Assembly (NCBI GenBank): GCA_034509755.1
Contig: CM067546.1
Location: forward strand, 10,070,970 to 10,134,969
Reading direction: 5' to 3'
DNA from: Anisodus tanguticus
Taxonomy: Eukaryota; Streptophyta; Magnoliopsida; Solanales; Solanaceae
Length of the DNA stretch: 64,000 nt
Of the stretch, positions 44,480-57,784 are shown piece by piece. Each line of letters opens with the position of its first letter. Positions within the stretch are counted from its first letter, which is position 1. A program made the translations under genes and the position numbers. The notes beneath the pieces are model-generated. The model was not told where the DNA came from. It worked only from the letters and a program-made list of their open reading frames with translations, and ran no database searches.

Positions 44480-46730
44480 TAGTGCATATTTTGGGCTACT
44501 TCAAGGGTATGGCCAAAGTCAACATAATATCGGTTATCGAATTTTGATAATTTTTGAGATTCTTGACCTTTAGGCTATGGATTTTGCCATAAAATTCTAG
44601 TTTTGCACTTCGATCTTGAGGTTACCTTTCGATATTTTTTAAATTTCGAATTAATATAGACATATGGGTATCATTAGACTCGTTTAAACTTTTAGACTAA
44701 TATTTTGATTAGATTGAACTCATTTGGTGATTTTAGATGCAATAGAATTTCTAGAAGGATTTATCTTTGCTCAGGTCAAGATTGGGATTGTTAGAGATGT
44801 TGAGGAATAGCAAGTTGATTTGTGAGCCTTGGGCTTCAAATCTATGGCAAGTTGAGTCTTACTAGACTCTTTATGAAGAGTTTTCTGTTGGTTTAAGGTA
44901 CTTAAGGGGAGTAGTGGGGAATGGGGGTTCCGTACTCGTGAGGTGACGAGCACTTGTGTGGGTACTAGTGTCATGATATGGGTAAAATAATGAAAAGGAA
45001 TAGTTGATATATTGTAAAGAATGCCAAAGAATATGGGCATTAGCTGGTAGTTGCTAAATTTACTTGATTGACTTGATTGTTTGGTAAATTTGTCTTATAA
45101 TAGCCATACTTGATAAACCTTTGTGTTGTTGATTGATTGTGCATTCACCACTCCAATTATTATCTAAATTATAAAAAGGAACTATCTTTAGCAAATACAT
45201 GGTACTATGTAATTACTTATTGTACACATTCATTTCGTACTTCATATGATATCATTGGCACTTTTATTTGATGAATTATATGGGAGGGTATGGGGTGTCC
45301 CATTGGATATGGTACTGGATGAAGTGATGATGACATTATAGCCTATCATTTGGATTCCTGAAGTAATCTGAGAGATAAGGAATTATGGATGAGTATATGG
45401 ACCTCATGAGTCCCACATGGGTCACGTGAAACCTATTGCAGGAGCGTATGTATATTGGTGAATTATGGTCATTGCATTATATCTCATTCTTATATGAATT
45501 CATTAATATGGTTTGACTTGTTAATGGATTTTTGGGAAGAACCGAGTTTATCTGCTTACTTGATGGAATCTTGTTGAGATGATTGAACTTATTGTTGAAT
45601 TCTTGGGAAGAATTGTGCTAAACTACTCTAGGGACTAACTATGTTGGATTCTTGGGAAGAATCAATCTTAAATTGCTTACTTAATGATTCATGGAACTTC
45701 ACATGGCTGCGGGAGCATTTCTTATCCTACTGTTGATTACGATTTTTATGTGAATTGTGGTCTTTTTATTCCATAAGTACTTTAAATAACTTATAACTTG
45801 CTAAATTGGTTACTAACAAAATGTGGAGGAAAGTATCGAAAAGACCAACCCTCGCCATCGCTTCAGTTTAGAGTCGGTAAACTATGTTGCCGAGTACACG
45901 TGTTTCCCCATATTGACCTACACTTTCTCCATTTTTTATGTTCATGTCCTGTTCTGAATTCTAGTAGTGGATGAGTCACCGTCGATCGTTAAGGCATACC
46001 ATTTGTAGTTTCCAGGGTGAGTTGTTGATTGTTTTGTGACACTGGACTACATATCTATCTTACTATTTGTGTTCAATCTTTTAGACAATTATTGTAGATC
46101 TTGAGATTTGTACTCCGTATTTAGAGGCTCTTGTACTTATGACTTATAAGTTTTGGGAGGTGTATGACTTAGATTTCTGCATTTTATGAGTGATGAGACT
46201 TTTTTATTACTTATGGGTTGTTTTTACTTTATTTTCCGCATTATGATTGTTGAAAGACTTATACTTTTACTTTGGTTCACCTACGGGTAGGGTAGGTTCC
46301 GTCACGGCTACTTGGGATATTTGGGTCATGAAAACTTTGTTATTAGAACATTAGGTTCACTTGTCTCATGAGTATAAGAGCAATGTCTAGTAGAGTCTTG
46401 AGCGTTGGTAAAAAAGTTATGTACTTATCTTCGAGTGGCTATAAGACATTTAGGAAACTTCTATTCATTCCTTATCGGGTGTATGTGATTTGGTTCAAGA
46501 TCTAAAATTCTTTGCTTCAATCTCCTTGATGGTGAGAAAACGTTCTCAAGTTCGCACATAAGCGATTCGATGTAACATCACAGTATTGTACGAGATGTGG
46601 CAAAGTGAAAAGAATGTGCGACCAAGCTGAGATTGCAGCTACGATTTGAAGACTCATTTGAGTAGGGGTTGTGATTCAGACTCTTTAGTTTCGTGATATC
46701 CCTAAGAAATGAGAGTGATGGTATGAAGGA
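44480..46730 (+). repeat. Truncated gypsy LTR plus leader relic (second)
   Basis: Diverged member of the same LTR group, ending near 46335 (GGGTCATGA) and followed by a decayed primer site (TTTGTTATTAGAAC) and leader with the ATGAGTATAAGAGCAATGTC block. No gag survives. It borders repeat B at 46735. Confidence 0.6.
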
Positions 46731-48199
46731 CTACATGTTTGTCATGTCTTCAATGGTTAGTTGCTCAGGCATTGAGGAAGTGCATGGATGATATATCATG
46801 TGATGGGAAGAGAGTTGACAATTTGAATTGGTACGGTTTGTAAGATACCTAGGGAATACGCATTGTAACTATGAAGACTACACTTGAGGATGGTGGCATA
46901 GCAAGGATGATTTACTCGATGTATGAATTAGAGTAGGAATGTTTTAATGTTGTCTATATTTATTATGATAGTTTTATGACACTGGTGTTTCTATGACAAG
47001 TCAATGATTCAGTAATGGACGGGTACATGTGTTGGTATCTTGAAGACTAGTTTAAACTTGGGAGGATCAATGGATCATATGAGAGGATAGTGACAATGGT
47101 GAGGCTGTGAAGAGGAGTTGAGGTGTACTAAAGAGAATTCAAAAGTTCAAGTTTGGTAACACGACAATCACACTGTTAAGTGTTCATATGATGGGAGCAT
47201 GGGGTGTGCTAAGTCTAATAATGCATAGGAGTATGAAAGGCACATTGGAGTTTTGTAAGGATGGCATTGTGGTGGAGTAAGGACAAATGGTTTGAGGATT
47301 CTCTAAGGAAATTGCAATTGACTTTAGGCCATGTTGGAGGAGTTACCCGTGTTGATTGAACCATTATGAGAATAGGCAGTTGTGATATTTCAGTAAAGAG
47401 CGGGTTTAAATATTTATCAATTAGTAGGCTGCCGAGAGTACGGTGATCGACTAATAAGGATGGCTTCACTGATGGGCAAGTTTAAAGATTTATTAATTAA
47501 GGAGTTATTGGTTGTTGCACCTAAGTTTAGGGGAGGGGTGTGGGCATTGTATTTTCTTCTTATGACATGGCAAGTTCTACAAATTACTGGTGATGTGATT
47601 TTGTGAAGTTGACGAAATGAGAGGGATAATCGCATGATTTTCTTGGGGGAGGGCGCTCTAGATCGACGAAATAAGGACAATTAAAGTGGTAGATCAATTA
47701 TGGTTGTTAACTAATTCTAGTTGTGAAAATCATTTCAAAAATTGACTTAAGAATCAATAATATTGATGGAAACCAAAAGAGGTGAATTCACTAAAGTACA
47801 TTAGATATCAATGTTGCATTGGTAAGCTCGTACCACGATGGAAGAAAGACTCTTTAGTTAAAGAATATTGGCAAGCATACTTGTGCGAGGATATAAGAGG
47901 ACGTTAGTAGGATTGTATGTATGATAAGTAAGGATCACACTACCATTGGATTAGTAAAGTGGTGGTTGGGGTTGTTATATCGGTAATAATAAATGACCTT
48001 GCTGGAGTAACCGAGATTGGTCGATACTTCTGGTGGAAATTTTTTGTGAAGGATTGTTCATGTGATGCGCTAGATTTAGAGAGTATCCAGTTTTGAGGTT
48101 CAAGGGAGGCAAGGAAAACTTTCAGTTGCTTGAGTTTATATCTTATTACTATCTCAGTTACCGGCTTAGCTATTCTGCAAGAGTTATGATATTTGGTAT

Positions 48200-50090
48200 G
48201 TTACATCTCATACTTTTGTACGTTGTACTCATCGTAAGTTAGTCAACATTAGTTCAAAGGAGATTTTTTTTTGAAGTTATAAAGGAGGTAAACGAGTTAA
48301 ACCTTTAAGAGGTTACAAGAATTCAAAAGTCGTTAAGCTATTCATGCTTGTATTCGTTACGTCGATTCCATTTTGAGTAACCAAATGTAATCCCGGACTA
48401 GTTATGATATACATATGAGGTTAAATAAAACTTTTGATAAGTGTTAAGAATGTACCATAAGGTTTCAGGGCCAAACGAATCGAAAGAAACAAGTTCATCG
48501 AAAAGTTGGTTTGAGGAAGCATTTTCACAGACCGTGAAAAGTTTCACGGCCCATCGAATGGTGTCAGAGCCATCATGAAACAGAAGCAGAACCACTAATT
48601 TGGGGGAATAGTTTCATGTTAAAATTTCACGGATCGTGATTTTGGCCGTGAAAACCAAGCGGTGGCCGACCTTGAAATCTTTAAGTATGATCCAAGCCTT
48701 ATTTTTCATCTATTTTCGACCTATATCAGTTCTCTCACTCCCTAGGAGTTTCCCTAACATCTCTCTGACTCCAAGATAAAATCCAAATAGATTCAACTCA
48801 AGTTCATCTTGAATGTGTTGTAAACCACAATGAAAAGCATTTATGGCGTTGTGGTGTTATTGAGGGCTGTTGTAGGCTTGAAGAAGTTCTTGTTGAGGAT
48901 TTTCCTGGTCCTTTAAGGTAATATTAACTTCTTTTCATTTGTGTTTAAGTTAGTTCTTATGTTGGTGAAGTTGTAGAAGTGAAAAATCACAAGGTAGATG
49001 CTAGAAGATTGCTTAGATGTGTTGTGTCCTTCTTGGGGCTATTTTAGGCTATATCCAAAGCTTTTGGTGGTTAGAAATTGTAGAAACTAGCATGATCATG
49101 TTGTTGTAGTTGTTGTCGTTATAGTTTTCCATGTATGGTACATGTAGGTGTAAAGTTGAGTTGGAAAAAGAGAAGGAAACAATCTATGCATCCTAGGTGA
49201 TTGATAAAAGGCCTAAATGAATTAAGTCCAAGTTGTTGATGTTATGAGATTAAGGAAGAATAAGGAAATGTTATCGAAAAGTTGAGCTCGTTATTCGGTT
49301 ATCTTGACAATAGTTCTATTGCTCTTCTTGTAGATTGAAGTGCTACATCTTATACGTACGCCGACGAGTGAATAAACAAAGAGGTATATAATGGCTATCC
49401 CTCCTTTCTGTAGTATGAATCCATACCTAAAATGGTACTCATTAGATATGTACAAGAGAAGAGTTTATAACTAACTCGTGCCTCATATTTAGATATCATT
49501 GAGATATTATTGTTTGTCCCTTGTCGGGAGTACTTTCTACCTTAGAGCTTATTATTTTCACTATATGAGTGTATATAGATCCTACAGACTCGTTCCTTGG
49601 TTGATGATAATTATTTACTGCTTTAGATTATATGATTGTTTGGCATGTTGTTGCATACTCCAAAAAGCCTATATATGGCCTGGTATGTTGTTTAGTTACT
49701 CTACAAAGCCTTTTTATGGCCTGGTATGTTATATTCTATCTCGCAGAGCCTCATTAAGGCCTGCTACGTTGCGCACACCACAGATGCCCCTAATGGTCTG
49801 GTATGTTTGGTGATACTACACAGAGCCTCATTTAAGGCCTGGTACAATATACTTAACCACAGAACCCCGATAAGGTCTGGTAAGTTCTTGATATTTCTGT
49901 ATGATGTGAGCAGGGAGCAGGTAGGTATATCCTCAAATTTCCCTTCTCTCTCTCAGATATGTTTAGCTAGATGCTTTCAGTTTTAGTTCAGCTTTTGTTA
50001 TTTCAGTCGCCTTACATATTCAGTACATTATTCGAACTGACGTCCCTTTGTCGGGGCGTTGCATTTCATGCGTGCAGGTTCAGACTCACT
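48200..50090 (+). repeat. Degraded gypsy LTR, right repeat B
   Basis: TGTTACATCTCATAC start; irregular 40-45 bp GGCCTGGTATGTT array at about 49660-49890; hairpin block at 50021-50039 with one arm mutated (CAGTACATTATTCGAACTG). Confidence 0.65.
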
Positions 50091-50404
50091 ATGGGCAATG
50101 TCAGCTTGGCACTAATGCCTTCTATGCGTGTGGACGTTTGGGATATATAATGAGGAATTTTCCGAGTTGGGGACGAGGCTGTATGGCAAAGTCAACTAGT
50201 TCAATATCAGGGCCTTCTACTTCAGTACCTCCTTCAGGATATGAGTTACAACCTCCAGCCGGTAGAGGTTTAGGTAAAGGTGGACCTTCTAGTTCTAGCG
50301 GTAGTTATAACCGCATCTTTTCTTTAGTGGGTCGACAGGACCCCGAGCCTTCACCAGATGGTAGTATTGGTACATTGACTATTTATGTAAGAGATGTTCA
50401 ATGA
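50090..50404 (+). pseudogene. gypsy gag zinc-knuckle/protease-start relic, right repeat B
   Basis: Open from 50048 to 50404 (118 codons): LTR-derived start, then YGQCQLGTNAFYACGRLGYI, a Gly/Ser linker (PPAGRGLGKGGPSSSSG) and NRIFSLVGRQDPEPSPDG. The knuckle has lost its first Cys and later ligands. The open frame that begins inside the LTR is a fusion product, not an original gene. Confidence 0.72.
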
Positions 50405-51099
50405 GTGAGTATAAGATAGGTGCATTCTTGTGTATGAACTAGAGTAAAAGATACTAGAATTACTCCGTCCTTATACGAGTTCCTAAGAGTAAGATACCTA
50501 AGTATATGATTATGAGTGATCCAGACCCTAACTAGGGAGCTAGAGCCACCATAGCTGATTATGCGAAAATGAGAGTGACATCATTAGTAACATAACTCCC
50601 AGTTCATGAGCCCCAAGGCTAGAAGGCCGAGTTATAGGAATAAAAAGGAAGCCAGAAATAGTGCAACGTCTCACTTGAGATTCTAGAATGACATAAATAA
50701 GACTAGGATGCTAGCAAGTATGTTTATGAGCCCAAGTTATTACGATAGGTTATAGAATGTTTAATAAGAAAAGGGGACTTACGATTTATGTTCATATATT
50801 GGTTGAGGAGTCGTAAAGCATAAGTGCGACAACATATAGAGTGTTGATACGAGATATACAAGTAGTATTTGGTTACTTGAGGTTAATCATATAGCGAAAG
50901 TTAATGTTAAAGAGACTCTAGACTATAGCTAAGACAAAAGACATTGGCCACTCGTATAGGATCATAACTGGGGTATAGAAGATCATTTAAGAACACGATA
51001 TTAACGACTTTTAAAGAGTGAAAATGAGCGATCCAATGATATATAGAAGTAGATGTAAGTTAAGCCAAGACATGATAGTACTATTACGGTTCACTTTTA

Positions 51100-52940
51100 C
51101 ACAAGCGCATAAAAGGTCTTTCATCACTTGTGAACTCTTGGATTTATTTATTTTATTAGAGTCACCACCGAATTTATAGGAAAAATAGGGAAACCAATTG
51201 AAAAAAAAGGTTTTCTCAAACCAAAGAAAAATCCTTTAGAAAACCAGAGTTCGAGTAAGGGTTCAGGTGATTCCCCGGGGAATGTGTTAGGTACCCGGTA
51301 TTAAGAACTTAATCCACAGAACGCGATTGACCTTCGAGTTTCAAAAATAATAAATTACTTTTTATTTGTCAAAATTGTTTAAGATATTGTATATAAAATC
51401 ATAGCATTAAAAATCATTTTCCGACAAAATAATTCTTTACCACAACACCCTTTCTTTTTTCAAAGTATGAAGAAAATCCATTTGAAAACTTTCCTTTGAA
51501 TATAAATCCTTTATTTTTTATCAAAAAGAATAATAAACTATTAATTTTTGATAAGTACTTGTATTTTATATTTCAAATATTAGTAAAGGATATAATTTGT
51601 TAAAAAAAAGCCTTTGTTATTTTAAAAAGGTCAACCATATCCTTTTTCCTTTCCCAAACTCAAGGTTTATAAAGGAACTTTACTTGAAAATATCTAATAT
51701 ATTACGAAAAACGGTTAAAGACTTGTGTCCATAAAATTAAAGCCAATTTAATCAAAACTTTATTTAAACTGGAAGTTAAAATATTTTTCCATTTTTTCAA
51801 AGCGAAGTTTAAAATAAGATCCTCTTTGCAAAAAAAACTTAATTCATTTTTTAAAAGGAAATCCATTTTTAAATTAAATAAACCATTTGCAGATCATTGA
51901 AGGAAATTGTTTTAAACACATGGATAAGTAATAAAACCCAATATTCAAAAGTAATACACTTTTATTAATTTATATCTCGGGTCAAAGATTTACAAAAGGG
52001 GTCCTATTCGTTCTAACGATATCATCCTCATATCTTACTATTTCAATTATTTTCTAACCTAGGGTTCCAATAATTTGTAATTTACAATGTACAAATAAAG
52101 AAAAAAATACAAAATATATAGAAAAGGGAAACAGGTTAGGCTGGTGGGCATATTGGCCCACCAGTTAATATGCAATGTTATTTTTACCCATGAATGGGCC
52201 TTCTAGCTGCTTTCGGAATCGGTAAAAAATTGAGAGAGTTGGCCTCAGGCCCAATAGGCTAGAGAAATCGTGAAAATGAGATGAAGAGCCCACCAAACCC
52301 TGAAACATGCAAAGGAGATGGGAAAAAAGACCATGGGAGTTAGAAAATACCCAAATCCTTCAAACAAATGCAAATAAACAAATATTGATGTAAAAATTAA
52401 ACAAACATGTGAAACAATTATAGTAATATGGCATAGCAGGCCCAGAACAAATCAGGCCTAACACAGACAATCAATGATCGCAATGACAAGCAACATGGGC
52501 CTCAGGATGTAAGTAGTGTGCGAAAAAATATAAAGCAGGACCAAACATTATAAGTGTAAGACTTAAAGAAAGAAACTCAGCCTAATATATAATGGAATAG
52601 CTTAAGCGCACACGCACATACTCAAATATATAATGGATATGCACATTCTACACACACTTAGACATATATAAAAGGTTGGTATACACATGATATTTAGAGT
52701 ATATCTGATATACTTGAAGGTATACATAGATATACAACTATTGTATACAATTGGTGTTTACTAAATTTGTAGACCCCGTATACTTTAGGAATATATCATA
52801 TCACAGATTCAGCAAATCAGATAAAAGGTCTTGAGAAAACAGACAACATGAGCATATCCAAGTACAACAAGAGAAGAGAAAAACTTGCACATTTCTCATA
52901 GTTTAAGAAAACAACATCAAACAAGTTAGGCTAAATGAGC
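51100..52940 (+). repeat. Tat/Ogre-like LTR and leader, right repeat B
   Basis: Equivalent of 20420-22250 with the same AGAGTTCGAGTAAGGGTTCA and GTGTTAGGTACC blocks. It precedes a gag relic that can be followed into pol at 54735. Confidence 0.5.
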
Positions 52941-53315
52941 AAGCCCAGTTATCTAATCCAGAGTTGGTTTACTATATGGGGTAGCAGAATCGTGGCAGTG
53001 GATTTGAGCGAACCCAGTTTGGGAAAAATTATCGGAATCATCTAACCTTTCAAGCCCTGAAACCTCAAGGTTCGCAGACAGGTGATTCTATGGAAGAGAT
53101 AATGAAGTAGATGATGGCTCAGCAACAACAGATGATGAATGAAATGTAGAATTCCATCTATGAGCTTGAACGTCAGGTGGAGAGGATAGTGGTTTCTCAA
53201 ACTATCAGACCACATGATACTATTCAAAGAAACATAATGCAAATCTGAAAGAGAAAGTTTAGGCTATGTCTTTGAGAAATGGAATACAACTAGAGGAAGT
53301 TCCACCAAGAATAAG
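52940..53315 (+). pseudogene. Athila/Tat-type gag relic, right repeat B
   Basis: NPELVYYMG, FERTQFGKN, then MMAQQQQMMNEM, NSIYELERQVERIVVSQT and LRNGIQLEEVPPR, with three stops. The next expected gag segment appears only at 54735, so about 1.4 kb of foreign or expanded DNA lies between. Confidence 0.68.
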
Positions 53316-53894
53316 AAGGAGAACTGATGTATATAAGGAGGGGATTGTATGGTTAGTTTGGTCGGAGTTGCTTTGGGGCTGGATGGACACAAATATGGGA
53401 ATCAAATAGAGGTTTGTGGAATAGGATGGTTGCCGGACAGTTTAGGTTTGTTGGAGGTGTACGGGTGCCCTTACATGGTTTGGGGCTAAAAAGTTTAGAG
53501 AGGATGAACTAGACACATTATAGGTTATGTTGGTGGTTGGTATTTGGTGGTTGGATGGTGGTAAGGTTGCAGAAACTAGTTGGGACAGTAACCTACGAAG
53601 GTTGAACCCGGTGAGGACGGTGGAATAAATGGTTGGGTTTTCGGATGTTTTTGGAATGAGTTGCTTAACGACCTTTTTGGTGTAGGTTGGGAAAGTGTTG
53701 TAATGTAATGGGGTGAAAGGTATTATGAAGTCTAGAAAATGATTGGACACAAAATTAATAGACAAGTTCGGGTGCGTGTAAGGTGATGTAGGCCGAGATG
53801 ACCTTCTAATGTGTTTGTGACAAATTAACTGGATAGAACTTTGGCTTGGGTGTAGTTAGATCACAAAAGTTCTAACTAGACTTACACCTAGAGT

Positions 53895-53986
53895 TTGGAC
53901 CACAAAAGGACCAAGTGTTGGACCATAAAAGGACCGAGGGTTGGACCACAAAAGGACCAAGGTTTGGACCACAAAAGGACCAACTA
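53895..53986 (+). repeat. 23-bp tandem repeats (4 units)
   Basis: TTGGAC begins at 53895, 53918, 53941 and 53964; units read TTGGACCACAAAAGGACCAA plus 3 bases. They start at the end of repeat B. Confidence 0.88.
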
Positions 53987-54734
53987 AGATAACAACTTAA
54001 AAGTTGAATAACTTAGCAAAGTTTGAGAAAACTCAAATATATTTCATAAATTTCAATGTCTCCTTCCATCAACTACATCCCTTATTTATACTAGGTCTAA
54101 ACCTTCTAGAAGAGGTAACAAGATAGACCTAAAAATGCATCTAGGCTGAATAGGAAAGGGGGAGAGGTTCGGCCTATTTGGTTGTAGGGAAAATACCCAA
54201 CTCTTCATATTCTCTAGGCCACCCTTCTATGTCATCCATGTAGATAAGTGCATGAACTAGATAGTTCATGAATTACCTCTTTGGGGAATGTTGGAAGCAT
54301 CTCCTTCTAGATGGTTCTCGGCTTTGTCATCTTATCTTATGACATGGCATAGTAATTAAGCTATAAGGAGATCTAGTAATTAAGCTAGGAACTAAAACAA
54401 ACTAAAAGGTGGTCTTCGCAAAGACATACATAAAAGCCAAAAAAACATGTTTCCTTCTGGGATCTTCAACTCTTTTCTTCAACGCCACTCCATATTAAGC
54501 ATGTCACCATAGGACGGTTGGCAATATTTGGCACTCCTAGCAAATCACCTCGTGGATCATGTTGGAAACTTAAGTTCACGGCCTTCTTTTCATCACGAAC
54601 ACTGAATTAATTCCTGCTAAGAGGATAGAGACCAACAGTAAAGTGCTGAGAATGTTGTATAGCAACCAGATATGGTGGCATGTAGGCCACCACCACCGTT
54701 CCCATTAAGACTCTAGAAGTAGAAAGTAGATTCA
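53987..54734. other. Unassigned DNA inside the Athila/Tat relic
   Basis: No supported frame or RNA gene. A small duplication, GTAATTAAGCTA, lies near 54350 and 54380. Probably part of an insertion or decayed filler. Confidence 0.35.
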
Positions 54735-55120
54735 ACCTGTAAGAAATTTCATGATATCTTGAAACAAGTATATGTCAACATCCCTTTGGTGGAGCTATTG
54801 CAAGAGGTTCCGAAATATGTTAAGTACATCCAAGACGTTGTTGCAACCAAATGACGACTGACAGAGTTTAAAATAGTGGCACTTACTGAAGAGTGCAGTT
54901 CCACAGTAATAAGTAATATCCCTCCAAAGCTGAAGGACCCGGGCAATTTCATTATTTCCATCACTATCGAGAACATTGAAGTTGGGCGAGCATTATATGA
55001 TTTAGGTGCTTATATCAACTTGATGCCGACTATGAAAGGGATGCGTAGATTTTTGGGACATGATGGGTTCTATCGGCGTTTCATTAAAGATTTTTCAAAG
55101 AATGCAAATCAGATGTGCTA
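54735..55120 (+). pseudogene. Athila/Tat gag C-terminus and protease, fused to RT end
   Basis: Reads YVNIPLVELLQEVPKYVKYI, then ALTEECSSTVISNIPPKLKD, then protease VGRALYDLGAYINLMP (the active DLGA box is visible). Directly after LMP the frame jumps to the RT thumb/connection MRRFLGHDGFYRRFIKDFSK, so most of RT is deleted at about 55033. The open frame 54876-55121 spans this fusion. Confidence 0.85.
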
Positions 55121-55600
55121 GTTGTTTGAAGTGAAGTTTCTGTTTAATGAAGCTTGTCTGAATTCTTTTAAGGGGCTAAAATTGAGGTTAGTGACTGCAC
55201 TTATTATAATAGCACCCGACTGAACTCTACTATTTGTGTTGATGTGTGATGCAAGTGATTTTGCTATTGGGGCTATTCTTGGGTAAAAGAGAGACAAGAT
55301 TTTTCATCCAATTTATTATGCCAATAAAACACTTGATACGGCTCAGATGAACTACATCATCACAGAGAAGGAGTTATTGGTTATAATTTATGCTTTTGAC
55401 AAATTCAAATCTTATTTGGTGGGGACAAAGGTGATAGTGTACACTGATCACACTATTGTTCGCTACTTGTTCACAAAGAAGGATGCAAAACCCAAGCTCA
55501 TTCATTAGGTATTGCTACTGCAATAGCTTGATATTGATATTCTAGATCGAAATGGAATAGAAGACCAAGTAGCATATCAGTTGTCCAGACTTTAGGATCG
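55121..55600 (+). pseudogene. Athila/Tat RNase H relic
   Basis: Contains CDASDFAIGAILG, then FHPIYYANKTLDTAQMNY, the E of ITEKELLVIIYAFDKF and the D of VYTDHTIVRYLF, the RNase H acidic residues, with several stops (for example after ILG and LIH). It would have removed RNA from the RNA-DNA hybrid. Confidence 0.82.
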
Positions 55601-55734
55601 AGAGCATGTTGATGAGGGTGTGGTGATCAATAAAAGCTTTCTAGATGATCAACTTTTTGCTTTTTAGTCGACTGAACTGTCGTGGAATGCTGATATGGTG
55701 AATTTTCTAGTAAGTGAGGTGCATCCTCCCAGTT

Positions 55735-56690
55735 CTAATCATTAGAGAAAGAAGCAGCTCTTACACGATAGTAGATTTTATATTTGGGATGAGTCGTCTC
55801 TTTACAAGATTGATTTAGATCAATTAGTAAGGAGATGTGCCCCAGCTGAGGAAGTAAATGCAATTCTTGAAAGTTGTCACTCGTCGCTATATGGTGGCCA
55901 TCACAGTGGCGACAGAACATCTGCTAAGGTATATCAGTCAGGCTTCTATTGGTCGACATGGTTTAAAGATGCTCATTCTTTCACGAGATTATGTGATAAT
56001 TTTCAGAGAACTGGAACATCTCGAAGCGTCATGAAAAGCTATTGAACAATATCTTAAAGATTGAGGTGTTTGATTGCTGTGGTATAGACTTCATGTGGCC
56101 TTTCATTCTATAAAAAGGTAATAAATACATCATTGTCGATGCCGATTACGTGTCAAAGTGGGTGGAATAAATCCTGCTCAAAACCAATGATGCTAATGTG
56201 GTGATCCAATTCTTGAAAAGGAACATCTTTACACGTTTCGGGACTCCAAAGGCCATTATCAGTGATCAAGGTACGCACATTTGCAACAGGCATTTTTATA
56301 ATTATTGGCGAAGTATGGGGTGAAACACAAGGTGGTGACTGCATACCACCCTCAGACTAATGGCCAAGTGGAAGTGTTGAACCGTGAGATCAAGAGAGTT
56401 CTAGAGAATAAAGAGAATGCATGACAATAACATTCAATGTCATGACTTTAAGCTCGAACAATTAGTACTATTTTACAATTCAAGACTCGGATTGTTTTGG
56501 GGACAGATGAAGAGTAAGTGAACTAGGCCATATGAAATGGTTCGTGTGACAGCACATGGGGCGGTTGAGCTAAAACCGCTAGATGCAGATAGGACTTTCT
56601 TGGTGAACCAACAGCGAGTGAAGCACTACTTTGGAGAGGTCTTCGATCAAGCGAAGACCTTAATTAATCTCGAGGAGGCTTAAGAGAGCT
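55735..56690 (+). pseudogene. Athila/Tat integrase relic
   Basis: Zinc region with ILESCHSSLYGGHHSGDRTS and LCDNFQRTG (second Cys lost), core with GIDFMWPF (first Asp), IISDQGTHICNRHF (second Asp) and HPQTNGQVEVLNREIK (Glu), and a C-terminal segment LKPLDADRTFLVNQQRVKHY. Stops and shifts at several points, and a gap after RVLENKENA. About 30 bases after the end is TTTTTGGGAGGCAACCC, a block I know from the 3' side of Athila-type pol genes. Confidence 0.83.
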
Positions 56691-56699
56691 TGCATCGTA

Positions 56700-57780
56700 C
56701 CATAATATTAAATCAAACGCTTTTTGGGAGGCAACCCGTGTTTGTACTATTAAAAATAGATGTCATGCCACAACCTTATCGAAGGCGCATGTTGGGAAAC
56801 AACCAAAATTTTCATACCTAGTATTCACGTTTGTTCATGTTGTAGGACTAAGAAAGGAGCAAAAATGCAAAATGAGGAAAGTTGAAAATAAATTGCTCCA
56901 GGTTTGATGATGAATGATGTTTGTGTGTCACATATGCAGCGCACATACAGACTGAGTTTCAGAGATCACGTAAATGCGCAATACATGTGTGATGCACGTG
57001 TATCACGCAAATGCTCTGAGATTCATATAGGGGTCAAACTCGTAAAACTTGCGCGATGCGCAACCATCGCACGATTCGGCCCAGTTTTAAAAAAATTACT
57101 AATATTGAAATACAGGTCACCCCTCTCTATTCCCTCAAACAATCTAAAACTCAAAAAGAAAAATTCCTTCCCCCCATCCCTTTTCTAACAAAATCAAGGA
57201 ACAAGAATTATCACTCCTCTTCTACTAACATCATAAGATAAGTGATTATCACCCTAAATCCATGGAATTTTACCTTTCATTTTTCCTTCTGATCTTGGGT
57301 TTGGTTTTTGGAAACTAGGGTTGTGGGTTTGGGCAAAATTTTGACGGACATTGGTATTATTGTGTTGGAATATTGTGCTTAGGGCTAGAATAAGGACTTC
57401 CCATTGAAAAGGGAGTGTTTTATGACCCCCGTTGTTGTCAAATCTAAAGAAAACATTCTACGCCCACAAGGTGTTCGATAAAATGCTTGAACCAAGTTTT
57501 ATGTGAAATGGTAAAGTCTTGAGTAGCAATGTAACTCTAAACGACTATATGAACCCTTAGGCATAAATTTGATAATGCACCCCAACCCAAGTCCTAAAAC
57601 ATGATTTTCTTGCTTTTGTTTTGTTTACTTTTTATAATACCGTAGGATTAGTTAACTTCTTTGTTTTTAATTTTTGTAGTGTAGTTTGAATAAGTGTAGG
57701 GTCAGTTCACCCTCGGATAAGTACAAAAAATTGAAATACCCATAGTACCCGAATTTAAAGAGATATCCAAACACAAGTAC
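56700..57780. other. 3' untranslated remains of the Athila/Tat element and unassigned DNA
   Basis: GGGAGGCAACCC at 56728 and GGGAAACAACC at 56794, then a CG-rich part with GCGCGATGCGCAA near 57050. No matching 3' LTR is found before the copia relic begins, so the element is truncated. No gene is supported. Confidence 0.45.
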
Positions 57781-57784
57781 ACGG

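Larger units (their letters stand above)
46735..53903. repeat. Repeat B, right copy
   Basis: Direct copy of 16040-23215. Parts: unassigned 46735-48199; LTR relic 48200-50090; gag knuckle relic; Tat/Ogre-like LTR about 51100-52780; Athila/Tat gag 52940-53315; tail. Beyond 53903 the copies diverge. Confidence 0.9.
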
